DNA from: Saprospiraceae bacterium
GTDB taxonomy: Bacteria > Bacteroidota > Bacteroidia > Chitinophagales > Saprospiraceae
Reading direction: 5' to 3'
Length of the DNA stretch: 64,000 nt
Assembly (NCBI GenBank): GCA_020629315.1
Contig: JAHDDO010000001.1
Location: forward strand, 169,167 to 233,166
Part shown: positions 56,501 to 64,000 of the stretch, piece after piece
Numbering within the stretch: position 1 is the stretch's first letter
How the letters are laid out: each line of letters starts with the position of its first letter
Translations under genes and position numbers: made by a program
The notes under the pieces: generated by a model
Told to the model about the DNA's origin: nothing
Databases searched by the model: none
What the model saw: the letters and a program-made list of their open reading frames with translations, nothing else

Positions 56501-59500
56501 TTGATAATAACGGAAGACGTATTAAATCCATTTGACCATGCAAATTCTGTAAAGTTTCCATCTATAGTTAATTCTGTAGTACTGCCTACACATATATAAG
56601 GATCTCCTTCTATGGTAACAGAAGTAGGATCTAATTCTCCGACAGAAATACTCGTATTACCAGAACAACCTGATTGATCATACACTGTTACTGAGTAACT
56701 ACCTGGCCCATCAATTTCTATGGATGGAGTCATATCTCCGGTACTCCACTCATAGGTACTAAAGATCCCAGCTGATAGTGTTGCTGTGGCTCCTTGACAA
56801 ATATTTTCAGGACCATCTAAGGTAGGTGATAAGGACTCTTCTTCTGTTACATCAATCGATGATGTTGCCGTACAGCCATTTTCATCGGTGACTGTCACTT
56901 GGTATGTTCCTTCTGAGGATACTTGAATCTCATTTGTATTTTGACCCAATGGTCCCCACATAACATTGGCAAATTCCGTATTAAGAGTAAGTGTAGTAAA
57001 GCCTCCAACACAATAAGAACTAGAGCCTAATATAGAAACTGTAGGCAAGCTAAATTGATCGACAATCACAGCAGAACTGCTCGTACAACCAAAATCATCT
57101 GTAACTGTAACAATATATGTTCCTCCTTCATTTACCGTTAGCGAAGATTCCATGCTACCGTCATTCCATTCATATTCTGCATACGAACCTACAATACTTA
57201 GATCCAGAGATTCTCCTACGCAAAGCTTATCAACACCGTCAATTTCTGGAGGCGAAATAGTTACCTCTTCAACTACAATGGAACTCTCTGATGTACATCC
57301 ATCATCATCAGTAGCTGTTAGTGAATATAATCCAGGTAAACCTGCAAAAATGCTTTGATCGTTAACTCCATTAGACCATTCGTACATAACGAATCCATCA
57401 GATCCGGATAATTCGCTGAAGGAACCAGCACAAAATTCCGTATTGCCATCAACGATAACTTGCTCTGCTTCTATACCCATTACCTCCACTGATGAGCTAC
57501 CTGAACAGCCGTTGATATCGGTTACTGTAACAGAATAGGTATTACCAGATGTCCCAGTTATCGATGAGGTCATATCTCCTGTCGACCATTCGATTGAACT
57601 AAAGTTTCCGGACACAAATAGCGATGCATCAGATCCAATACATGCAGAAAGATCACCGGTTATAACTGGCGATAGTTCTGTTTCCTCAGTTACAGATACT
57701 GTAGAGCTTGCCGTACATCCATTTTCATCAGTAACAATTACTGTATAATCGCCTTCATCAAAAACTTCAAGTGTTGGTGTAATCTCACCATTTGGTTGCC
57801 ATACTTGAGAAGCCCAGACACCAGCATCCAAAAGAGTGGACCCATCTGTACAGAATGAAGTGCTACCTCCAATAATAACCGTAGCTTCTGGTTCTACAGT
57901 GACAAATATAGAAGAGGTACCTGTGCACCCGTTGGCATCAGTTACGGTCACAGAAACTGTAGTAGCCATATCAACATCAATTTCATGTTCATCCGCACCA
58001 GGTAATGACCATTGATATTCTTGGAAAAAATCAGGTACATAGAGAGAGGCGCTACCTCCTGGGCAGAAACTAGGGTCTCCTAATATCTCCGGTTCAGGTG
58101 CATCATAATCATAAACAATTACGGAAGATGTCGCAGTACATCCATTATCATCAGTGGCTGTTACTGTATACTCTCCGGGATCCTCAACATCTATTTCAGG
58201 CCCGATATCACCTGTGTTCCATTCCCAAGACACTAAATTACTACCATCATATCCATCAAGAGTAAAGCTCTCACCTGGACAAAGGGCCATGTTTCCATAT
58301 ATTTCTACCCATGGCGTGTCGTAAGCAAAAACCTCAAGTGTACTTGAGCCTGTACAGCCATTTACGTCAGAAACTGTAACTGTGTACATTCCTGGAATCG
58401 TTACATCTATATAAAAATCAGTTTCTCCATTAGGTGCCCATTCGTAGGTAGCAAAGCCTTGTCCTGCAGAGAGTGTAACCTCACTATTTAGACAGAACCC
58501 TGGCCCTCCTATTATTTCTGGGTTCAGTTCAGTAGATTCAATCACTTCAACTGTCGAACTACCTGTACACCCAAAATCATCTGTTACAACAACCGTATAA
58601 TCACCAGGAACACTTACATCTATAGAACTACCTGATTCACCACCAGGAGTCCATTGATACTCGGCATATCCATCATCCACTGATAATACAGTGGATCCGT
58701 CAGTACAGAAACTAGTGGATCCTCCAATTTGAATTTCAGGCGCAGGGTGCACGGTTACAAAAAAGTCAGCCGTACTAGTACATCCGTTTATATCAGTTAC
58801 GGTTACTTCATAATTACCCGTTTCAGTTGCAAAGTAAATTTGTCCGTCTGGTCCATCCCATTCATAAGATATAAACCCATCACCAGCATCTAATATGGAG
58901 GTTTCTCCTTCACATATATCTTCATCTCCTGTTATTGTTGTTGTTATAGGTTCGTTTACAGTTACCGTTACGGAGACTAAATTGGAAAAGCATCCATTGA
59001 GATCACACTCAACCCAAAATGTCGCATCTTCTGTAAGTCCTGTCAGAATAAAAACATTTCCAACATTAACCAGATTTGTCCCTGCCGCATCGTCATACCA
59101 ATTTACATTACCTCCTATACAGCCAATAACTTCTATCTCTCCATTTTCGCCTATACAAACAGGGTCTGGTGGTAGTACATCTGGATCAGGTGTTGGATTA
59201 TCCTTTCCTTCACAAGGAATACAAATATTATCTTGACAATCTACCACTTCTACATCAAGATTAGTACATGGATCCCCATCATCACAAGGAATTTCAAATG
59301 TAACCCCATTGTCACAATTGGTTAATTCCCCTGCGCATGGCACGCATATCGATCCATCACAAGCTATGGTTACCATATCATTGATCGTACATTCATCCAT
59401 GTCATCACAAGGAATCACTTCCGTCACTCCTGTACAATCGGTTACATCACCAGTACATGGTACACACACTGTACCTTCGCAGTCTACCACCCACATATCA

Positions 59501-62500
59501 TTTATGGTGCATTCATCCATATCATCACATGCTGTAGGTGTTGGTGCTACCAAGGTTATTACTTGAGTGAAAGTGATTGGTCCATTACCACAATTGTCAG
59601 TAGCTTCCCAAACGCGCGTTATACTTCCTCCTGTGCATGGATCTAAAGTGCCACTTTCCACCGGTGATGCGAAATTATTAGGATCACAATTATCTTCATA
59701 TTCTAAGTCAATTGCATCTGGCAGATCAACCAAACAGGTTATCGTAACAGCCGCATCTGGTGTATTAATAAACATCGGTGGTGTAATATCCTCCAATGTT
59801 ATTGTTTGTACATGAGTCAAGGTTGCTCCACAAATAGGTACAACTTCCCATGTTCGAATTAGTTGGTCGCCACAGTTTACCAATTCACCTTCTTCAATTG
59901 GGTCAACTGTTCCTTCTTCTAAACAGCCTGCTACTGCATTATTACTATAATCTAAAGAAACAGCCAGATCAATAATATCATCACATTGAACAGTAAGATC
60001 TGAAGGTAATGCACCTGTCCACATAATATCTGGCACTGGATTTACTGTGATATTTTGTGAATGGGTAGTAATATTACCACATTCATCTGAAACTTCCCAT
60101 GTCCGAGTGATCATGCCTCCAATACAATCCTCAATGGTGCCTGTTTCAGTAGGCACTACCAATTGGTCTTCATCACAATTATCTGTTGCATTAATATCAA
60201 TGGCATCCGGAACATCCAAATAGCAATCAAATACTAAATCAGTTGGCATCTCTGCTAATTCTGGGGCCTCCATATCTTCCAATGTAATCGTTTGGACATG
60301 AGTTAATGTAGGGCCACAAATAGGTACAACTTCCCAAGTTCTGGTAATCTGATCGCCACATACTAATAATTCACCTTCTTCCATTGGACTTACGGATCCT
60401 TCTTCTAAACAAGTAGAAACCCCTTCATTCGAATAATTGAGGTCAACGGGTGGGTCAATGGCCTCTCCGCATTGAACACTTATATCTGCTGGCAAACTAC
60501 TTGTCCACATAATATCTGGCACTGGATTTACTGTGATCGTTTGTATATGAGTGGCTGTATTATCACAGGCATCAGTATATTCCCATGTCCTCATAATTTC
60601 ACCTCCCAAACAATCATCGATAGTGCCTGTTTCTACCGGGTCAACCATGCCATCCCCATCACAGTTATCTTCCCACATTAAAGCACTGGCATCCGGCACA
60701 TCTGCTGCACAATCATACGTAGCGTCTCCAGGTGGGTTTATAAAAACGGGAAGTTCAGTGTCTTCCAATGTTATCGTTTGTGTATGCGTCAATGTTGCTC
60801 CACAATCAGGAACCACCTCCCAAGTTCTGATTATTTGATCCCCACAGACTAAAAGTTCTCCTTCTTCTACTGCCACAGCAACACCTTGTTCTAAACAAGC
60901 TGAAACAGCATCATTAGAATAATTTAGTGGCACTGCTGGATCTATTAGCTCACCACATTGAACACTAATATCTTCTGGGAGAGTGCTAGTCCAATCAACA
61001 TCTGGGACTGGGTTTACAGTAATAGTTTGTTCAAAACTCCCAGTGTTACCACATTCATCAGTGTATTCCCAAGTTCGAATTAATTCGCCACCAGTGCAGG
61101 CATCAACGGTTCCTGTCTCAGTACCCGCAACAAAACCCGAACCATCACAATCATCAATCCACTCTAAGTCTTCGATGGCTGGAACATCTAAGTGACAGTC
61201 AAAAGTCTCATCAGCAGGACCATCCGGAAACTCCGGAAGATCTGGGTCATCCAGTGTTATAGTTTGAGTGTATGTAAGGGTGGCCCCACAAGTTGGAACG
61301 ACTTCCCACGTTCTAACTATTTGGTCACCGCACACTACCAATTCGCCTTCCTCTGTAGGGGATACTGTCCCTTCCTCTAAACAATTGCTGCTTGGTGAGT
61401 TGTTTGAATAATCTAAATCCTCTGGCGGCGGAATTGCATCGATACATTGTAGAGTAATATCTGCTGGCAGATCTGAAACCCAATCTGGGTCAGGCACTGG
61501 ATTAACTGTAATTGTCTGACTGTAAGAGACCGTCAATCCACAATCATCCGTATATTCCCAAGTTCGTGTAAGTTCTCCTCCAGTACAAGGATCTATGGTT
61601 CCGGTTTCGGTACCATCCACCATACCAGAGCCATCACAATTATCTGACCAAGCTAATTGTTCTTGTGTCGGGATATCTAAATGACACTCATATGTTTCGT
61701 CAGCTGGCGTATCATCAAAGGTAGGGTCCTCAGTATCTTCCAATGTCACAACTTGAGTCGTATCAAAGGTTCTTCCACAATCATCTGTGATAGACCATGT
61801 AACAGTTAATTCATCACCACATATTAATAAGTTTCCATCGGTGGCAGGCTGTGCTGTGCCATCTATTAAACAAACGCCTTCATCTCCATTTGAATAATTG
61901 ACATCAACCGGCTCAAACGGCAATTCATCACAAGTTATGGTAATATCTTCCGGCACATCATTGAACGTGACATCTAAAGGTGGGTCAATCGTGACCAATT
62001 GTGACTCAGAAATTTCTCGACCACAATCATCGGTAAACGTCCAGGTAAATGTGACCGTTCCTCCACAGGCATCTATCGGATCATCTGTGGTACCTAGCAC
62101 AGAACCTTCTATCAAACAACTACCCATGGCACTATTTGAATAATTTACAGGCACTTCTCCGTCTATCAAATCTGCGCAGCTCAAGTTTTCGTCATCTGGA
62201 ATATCTAAGAAAATGGCAGGAGGTACAATTTCGATAGTTATATTTTGAACATGCTCCGCGACATTACCACATGAGTCTACTATGGTCCATGTTCGAGTAT
62301 AGCTACCTCCATCACAAATTGTGTGTGAACCTTCTTCTACACCATCAACTGTGCCTGGGTCCATACAATTGTCACCATAATTTAATGCTTCCATTGGTGG
62401 AAGCTCATCAAAACATACGAAGGTCATATCACCTGGTGGCTCATCGAACACTGGGATTTCTGTATCCTCAAAAGTTAAAACACCCATATCGATGTCACAA

Positions 62501-63633
62501 AAACAAGAATTACACTCTTCAAAATCATTATAATTTTCACCCACCACTGGAATCGTAAATGTTGAATCTATATAAAAATTGTAGCTGTAGACATTGAATG
62601 TCGCACAATACTCATGCGTAAATACGCCATTATCCGCATTGTTAGCATATAGGATTTCTCCAGAATCATCTGTTACAAAAACCCATTGATCCAAAAACTC
62701 TGAAACAGCATAATCATCAACGCTAAACATAATCTCTTCACCAGGACAGGCTGTATAATCGTCCATTGTGCCTGCATCAGCCTCTGCGTCCAAAACAACC
62801 ACTGTTTTGCATAATTGATCTGGGGCATCATCAACTTCTATGCAAGGTGGATTATCCACATCAACACAAATTTCATATTCTCCTGCTGCAGGAAAATCAT
62901 ACGAAAAAGTAAGCAGCTCTTCACCGTCATCCTCTTCTACACCATCTACATACCAGTAATAGTTGACAGCCCCATCGTGACTGGTTACACTGTAATCTCC
63001 AGTACCCGGTTCACAAAGAACACTTGGTCCTTGAATTTCTTGATCCCATGGTTGTATTTCATTGACCCCACAATCACCAATAATGAATGTTTTAACCATG
63101 CACGCAGAACCACAGCAACCATCCACAAGAAAGTGATAGGTATTTCCAACTATCATACCGGTAACCTCAACAATCCTTACATCATCACCATCACAACCGT
63201 CCGTACTAGTATCACATGCAATAGCGGATGCCGGATCTAATGAGCAATCCTCATAAACGGCTGCTTGAATACCTGCACAAACACCAGGACCTGATTGCTC
63301 ATCAGTGCAATCAAAATAAATTAGTTCGATAGTAAGCTCTTCACACCATGCAATAAATGAAAACCAAGTGGGATTATGAGAGGCCGTATTTAATCCTTCT
63401 GAACCTGTACACATCGGTTCAGGGCCATCCTCTGGATGTAAAAAGGTAGACATATCATACTCATATTCGTGCAATTCCTCCAAGGTACATAGCACCGGTG
63501 CGGTCTCACATTGACAAGTGTTCTCACTGCCACTATCACATAGTTCTGGAATTTCGGTTTGAGAGAACGAACACATGGGAGCTAGGACGATGATAAGAAT
63601 TATCAAAGATTTGAAGGAAGAGGTGTTATACAT
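53572..63633 (-). CDS. Giant multi-repeat surface adhesin (3353 residues) with CHU_C end
   Basis: The largest gene of the window. It starts at the ATG at 63633 (signal MYNTSSFKSLIILIIVLAPMCSFS). In order it has a Cys-rich N-terminal domain (about 30-190; CCGSACMVKTFI), Ig/PKD-like domains, twelve HYR-like repeats (59535-62469), a Cys-rich spacer (59203-59533), one Ig-like domain, sixteen Ig/PKD-like repeats of about 70 residues (55568-58948), four divergent Ig-like units, one SprB-like repeat (STGGTAPFSYSLNG), and the gliding-associated C-terminal domain (IFIPNVISPNTNDGNNTFYP; FDRWGELIYYNG; SRTGDVTVIY). It is very acidic and rich in Cys. It is probably a T9SS type B cargo forming long surface fibres. 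Confidence 0.93.
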   Translation of the reverse strand: MYNTSSFKSLIILIIVLAPMCSFSQTEIPELCDSGSENTCQCETAPVLCTLEELHEYEYDMSTFLHPEDGPEPMCTGSEGLNTASHNPTWFSFIAWCEELTIELIYFDCTDEQSGPGVCAGIQAAVYEDCSLDPASAIACDTSTDGCDGDDVRIVEVTGMIVGNTYHFLVDGCCGSACMVKTFIIGDCGVNEIQPWDQEIQGPSVLCEPGTGDYSVTSHDGAVNYYWYVDGVEEDDGEELLTFSYDFPAAGEYEICVDVDNPPCIEVDDAPDQLCKTVVVLDAEADAGTMDDYTACPGEEIMFSVDDYAVSEFLDQWVFVTDDSGEILYANNADNGVFTHEYCATFNVYSYNFYIDSTFTIPVVGENYNDFEECNSCFCDIDMGVLTFEDTEIPVFDEPPGDMTFVCFDELPPMEALNYGDNCMDPGTVDGVEEGSHTICDGGSYTRTWTIVDSCGNVAEHVQNITIEIVPPAIFLDIPDDENLSCADLIDGEVPVNYSNSAMGSCLIEGSVLGTTDDPIDACGGTVTFTWTFTDDCGREISESQLVTIDPPLDVTFNDVPEDITITCDELPFEPVDVNYSNGDEGVCLIDGTAQPATDGNLLICGDELTVTWSITDDCGRTFDTTQVVTLEDTEDPTFDDTPADETYECHLDIPTQEQLAWSDNCDGSGMVDGTETGTIDPCTGGELTRTWEYTDDCGLTVSYSQTITVNPVPDPDWVSDLPADITLQCIDAIPPPEDLDYSNNSPSSNCLEEGTVSPTEEGELVVCGDQIVRTWEVVPTCGATLTYTQTITLDDPDLPEFPDGPADETFDCHLDVPAIEDLEWIDDCDGSGFVAGTETGTVDACTGGELIRTWEYTDECGNTGSFEQTITVNPVPDVDWTSTLPEDISVQCGELIDPAVPLNYSNDAVSACLEQGVAVAVEEGELLVCGDQIIRTWEVVPDCGATLTHTQTITLEDTELPVFINPPGDATYDCAADVPDASALMWEDNCDGDGMVDPVETGTIDDCLGGEIMRTWEYTDACDNTATHIQTITVNPVPDIMWTSSLPADISVQCGEAIDPPVDLNYSNEGVSTCLEEGSVSPMEEGELLVCGDQITRTWEVVPICGPTLTHVQTITLEDMEAPELAEMPTDLVFDCYLDVPDAIDINATDNCDEDQLVVPTETGTIEDCIGGMITRTWEVSDECGNITTHSQNITVNPVPDIMWTGALPSDLTVQCDDIIDLAVSLDYSNNAVAGCLEEGTVDPIEEGELVNCGDQLIRTWEVVPICGATLTHVQTITLEDITPPMFINTPDAAVTITCLVDLPDAIDLEYEDNCDPNNFASPVESGTLDPCTGGSITRVWEATDNCGNGPITFTQVITLVAPTPTACDDMDECTINDMWVVDCEGTVCVPCTGDVTDCTGVTEVIPCDDMDECTINDMVTIACDGSICVPCAGELTNCDNGVTFEIPCDDGDPCTNLDVEVVDCQDNICIPCEGKDNPTPDPDVLPPDPVCIGENGEIEVIGCIGGNVNWYDDAAGTNLVNVGNVFILTGLTEDATFWVECDLNGCFSNLVSVTVTVNEPITTTITGDEDICEGETSILDAGDGFISYEWDGPDGQIYFATETGNYEVTVTDINGCTSTADFFVTVHPAPEIQIGGSTSFCTDGSTVLSVDDGYAEYQWTPGGESGSSIDVSVPGDYTVVVTDDFGCTGSSTVEVIESTELNPEIIGGPGFCLNSEVTLSAGQGFATYEWAPNGETDFYIDVTIPGMYTVTVSDVNGCTGSSTLEVFAYDTPWVEIYGNMALCPGESFTLDGYDGSNLVSWEWNTGDIGPEIDVEDPGEYTVTATDDNGCTATSSVIVYDYDAPEPEILGDPSFCPGGSASLYVPDFFQEYQWSLPGADEHEIDVDMATTVSVTVTDANGCTGTSSIFVTVEPEATVIIGGSTSFCTDGSTLLDAGVWASQVWQPNGEITPTLEVFDEGDYTVIVTDENGCTASSTVSVTEETELSPVITGDLSACIGSDASLFVSGNFSSIEWSTGDMTSSITGTSGNTYSVTVTDINGCSGSSSVEVMGIEAEQVIVDGNTEFCAGSFSELSGSDGFVMYEWSNGVNDQSIFAGLPGLYSLTATDDDGCTSESSIVVEEVTISPPEIDGVDKLCVGESLDLSIVGSYAEYEWNDGSMESSLTVNEGGTYIVTVTDDFGCTSSSAVIVDQFSLPTVSILGSSSYCVGGFTTLTLNTEFANVMWGPLGQNTNEIQVSSEGTYQVTVTDENGCTATSSIDVTEEESLSPTLDGPENICQGATATLSAGIFSTYEWSTGDMTPSIEIDGPGSYSVTVYDQSGCSGNTSISVGELDPTSVTIEGDPYICVGSTTELTIDGNFTEFAWSNGFNTSSVIINEEGNYGVTVTDENGCTASSMISINTEENPEPEIDGDPFLCPNTAGTFGLTETYSLYEWSTGESTPTITISDIGLYAVTVADANGCTASTNLEIFTHPPYSINIAGSTSYCPMGFAVLDGSGENIVAWSWSNGSSDPTIQVNEEGEYSVTVTDVNGCTAESSVMVTEEESLNPVILGNPFICEGANTTLDAGSFFESWIWSTGEETQTILVTDGGVYSVTVSDGFGCTGEGSVEVFEAEAPDPVIEGPEYICRGETATLSLTETYQSYDWSTGGTNPSVMVSEGGLYTVYVTDIQGCRGLAEFELVVEPSPEFVLNELDCAEDKETYDIYFETNADEITAGTFTIDNIGPNAYLIAEVDTSETISIYLQNTSTGCDTTILVEAPDCACQVIADPGPNQVIDCENNAVALGGTETSEGDGITYEWMDEEGEIVSTDPMFLTEEGGEYTFTVFDEINDCFVSETVLVDDIRNEPMAQIVADPGNIIDCVIDTVYLSYVSEENVVYTWYLDQELQDGDSLLITSSGDIVLVAYDSITHCMTEAFISIEDQEDYPIIQIANPDTLTCSIDTLFIDATNSQSGQNIVYQWYDEDGVAIEGAISTTLLITEPGVYFFEAIDTEKGCSNLDSVVVVENTLLPEFDLAEEAFLPCTIDELTLEISTVDPEDKLLFEWTTQEGNIVNGEDSSNPIIDESGWYYVLVESLINGCIREDSIFVDYNDIPEGFDATIDGPLCAGIDDGTIIVTVSTGGTAPFSYSLNGNENATGVFTGLGPGSYEIIVEDALGCTFGTTYTLDSPDPVLLQAQDPWLELEYNDDVELILNTNVDPSDIDQITWEPPLENPCENCLEVPIEDVTENITYLVTLIDVNGCIDTTQIRLQVDREIDIFIPNVISPNTNDGNNTFYPQTGDDDVEVLEMYIFDRWGELIYYNGSFMTNQPNEGWDGTFRERNVVSGVYVYYYVFNVPGLGEISRTGDVTVIY
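55568..58948 (-). repeat. Sixteen Ig/PKD-like repeats of about 70 residues
   Basis: Consecutive units share the plan: hydrophobic-x-I-x-G, then FC or IC, an Asp/Gly-rich turn, YEWS.G, a middle strand, G.YSVTVTD.NGCT.SS and a strand leading to the next unit. Each unit has two conserved Cys (FC and NGC). Closest pairs include units opening GGSTSFCTDGST (second and sixth) and units closing VTEEESLNP or VTEEESLSP, which points to recent duplication or gene conversion. Confidence 0.85.
59203..59533 (-). repeat. Cys-rich triple repeat between the two arrays
   Basis: Three units of about 36 residues: two with CDDMDECTINDM and a third with CDDGDPCTNLDV. Each continues with a VxC or IxC strand and VPC or IPC. 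The first two differ by few residues. They form a compact, disulfide-rich and acidic hinge, possibly with bound Ca2+ (inference). Confidence 0.8.
59535..62469 (-). repeat. Twelve HYR-like repeats, mostly alternating in two types
   Basis: Units of about 81 residues with four conserved Cys each. Type A has DNCDG.G.V.G.E.GT and RTWEYTD.CG, ending TITVNPVPD. Type B has LP.DI..QC, L.YSN, CLEEG, EEGELLVCGDQI and RTWEVVP.CGATLTH, ending QTITLED. From the fourth unit on, A and B alternate strictly, so the real unit of growth is a pair of about 163 residues. Long stretches of DNA are identical between pairs, for example around 60016-60050 and 60501-60537. Confidence 0.85.
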
Positions 63634-63822
63634 AGTCAAGTGTATATCTGAGGTTAAATCAATACATGTTCTATACTATGGAGTATCAGCTTTTCTAAAG
63701 ATCGTGAACAATTAACAATTAAATGGCACTAAAACTGATTAATTTGAGGCTTAATTTGCAATTATTTCGTGTTCTTAAACGATTATACTAGCAATAGTCT
63801 TTAAACACACAATCTTATTTGG

Positions 63823-64000
63823 ATGTTTACAAAAATCGCGCTAAGTGTTGCTTCCTTTTTTATTTCGTTTTGTGCCTGGTCTCAAAAAGGATTAGACAGT
63901 CTGAATCTTGATACCTTTTTATCTGAGATTGATTCAGGATTAGTGGTTATTGGGGAGGCCCATGCAGTGGCTGGCACACACGAAACCGAGCATTTCATAT
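63823..64000 (+). CDS. Exported protein, 5' part only
   Basis: From the ATG at 63823 the frame is open to the window edge (59 codons). A signal peptide (MFTKIALSVASFFISFCAWS, then Q) is followed by LDSLNLDTFLSEIDSGLVVI and GEAHAVAGTHETEHFI. The GEAHAVAGTHETE stretch recalls the GE.HG..E motif of erythromycin-esterase-like and ChaN/Tiki-type proteins. With only 59 residues this is a hint and no assignment is made. It diverges from the giant adhesin gene. Confidence 0.6.
   Translation, partial: MFTKIALSVASFFISFCAWSQKGLDSLNLDTFLSEIDSGLVVIGEAHAVAGTHETEHFI

Noticed and set aside
59309..61195. Several plus-strand open frames opposite the giant adhesin, with repeated Ser/Gln/Val patterns
   Set aside because: They mirror the repeats of the adhesin on the other strand and carry no start signals or domains of their own.
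55568..62469. CRISPR-like regular repeats at DNA level
   Set aside because: The periods are about 210 and 245 bases, they lie in one open reading frame and code for conserved protein domains; no short repeats with unique spacers are present.

Overview
The window reads as a chromosomal segment of a member of the phylum Bacteroidota, probably of the Saprospiria/Saprospirales type. Grounds: type IX secretion (T9SS) and gliding genes (porU, porV, gldJ, a PorP/SprF protein), several secreted proteins ending in T9SS sorting domains, giant adhesins built of HYR-like, Ig/PKD-like and SprB-like repeats that end in a gliding-associated (CHU_C-type) C-terminus, low G+C, and repeated Bacteroidota-style -7 boxes (TAnnTTTG) upstream of genes. 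Placement below phylum level is inference.

Layout. 1-11.6 kb: the 5' part of an outer-membrane protein gene (-), a deacetylase-like protein, a sodium-solute symporter overlapping murQ (a probable MurNAc uptake and recycling pair), a rhomboid protease with a small cytoplasmic protein (-), tdk, then the run purH-coaX-beta-barrel-TPR. 11.6-19.3 kb: inorganic pyrophosphatase, a pair of membrane proteins of which one is a histidine kinase that has lost its phospho-acceptor His, an asymmetric ABC-F ATPase, a TPR lipoprotein paralogous to the earlier TPR protein, an M48 protease and a Bax-inhibitor-1 protein. 19.4-32.4 kb: a short barrel remnant, an OmpA/TSP3 protein, an arginase-fold protein without metal ligands, and the T9SS/gliding block murF-gldJ-sprF/porP (-) facing porU-porV (+). 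32.4-32.8 kb: RNase P RNA (-) with its promoter. 32.8-39.6 kb: a large NtrY-like sensor kinase, an Omp28-like lipoprotein, a BON/LysM protein, OsmC, and HupE, MerC and a small exported protein. 39.6-48.1 kb: an intergenic stretch full of inverted repeats, a secreted peptidylarginine-deiminase-like enzyme with a T9SS tail, DUF1572, a PorT-type barrel, a small membrane protein, an M28 peptidase and a T9SS-tailed M4 (thermolysin-type) protease. 48.3-63.6 kb: two converging giant adhesin genes (1751 and 3353 codons) sharing one bidirectional terminator. The window ends inside a further exported protein.

How it fits together. The secretion block (GldJ, PorU sortase, PorV shuttle, SprF/PorP) should export and anchor the T9SS cargo coded nearby: the deiminase, the M4 protease and the two adhesins. 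The most unusual items are the PAD-like enzyme, which keeps the whole PPAD catalytic set and both substrate-end arginines; the pseudo-kinase pair; the metal-less arginase-like protein; two start codons that directly abut the U-tract of an upstream terminator with almost identical sequence; and the inverted-repeat cluster at 39.67-39.88 kb.
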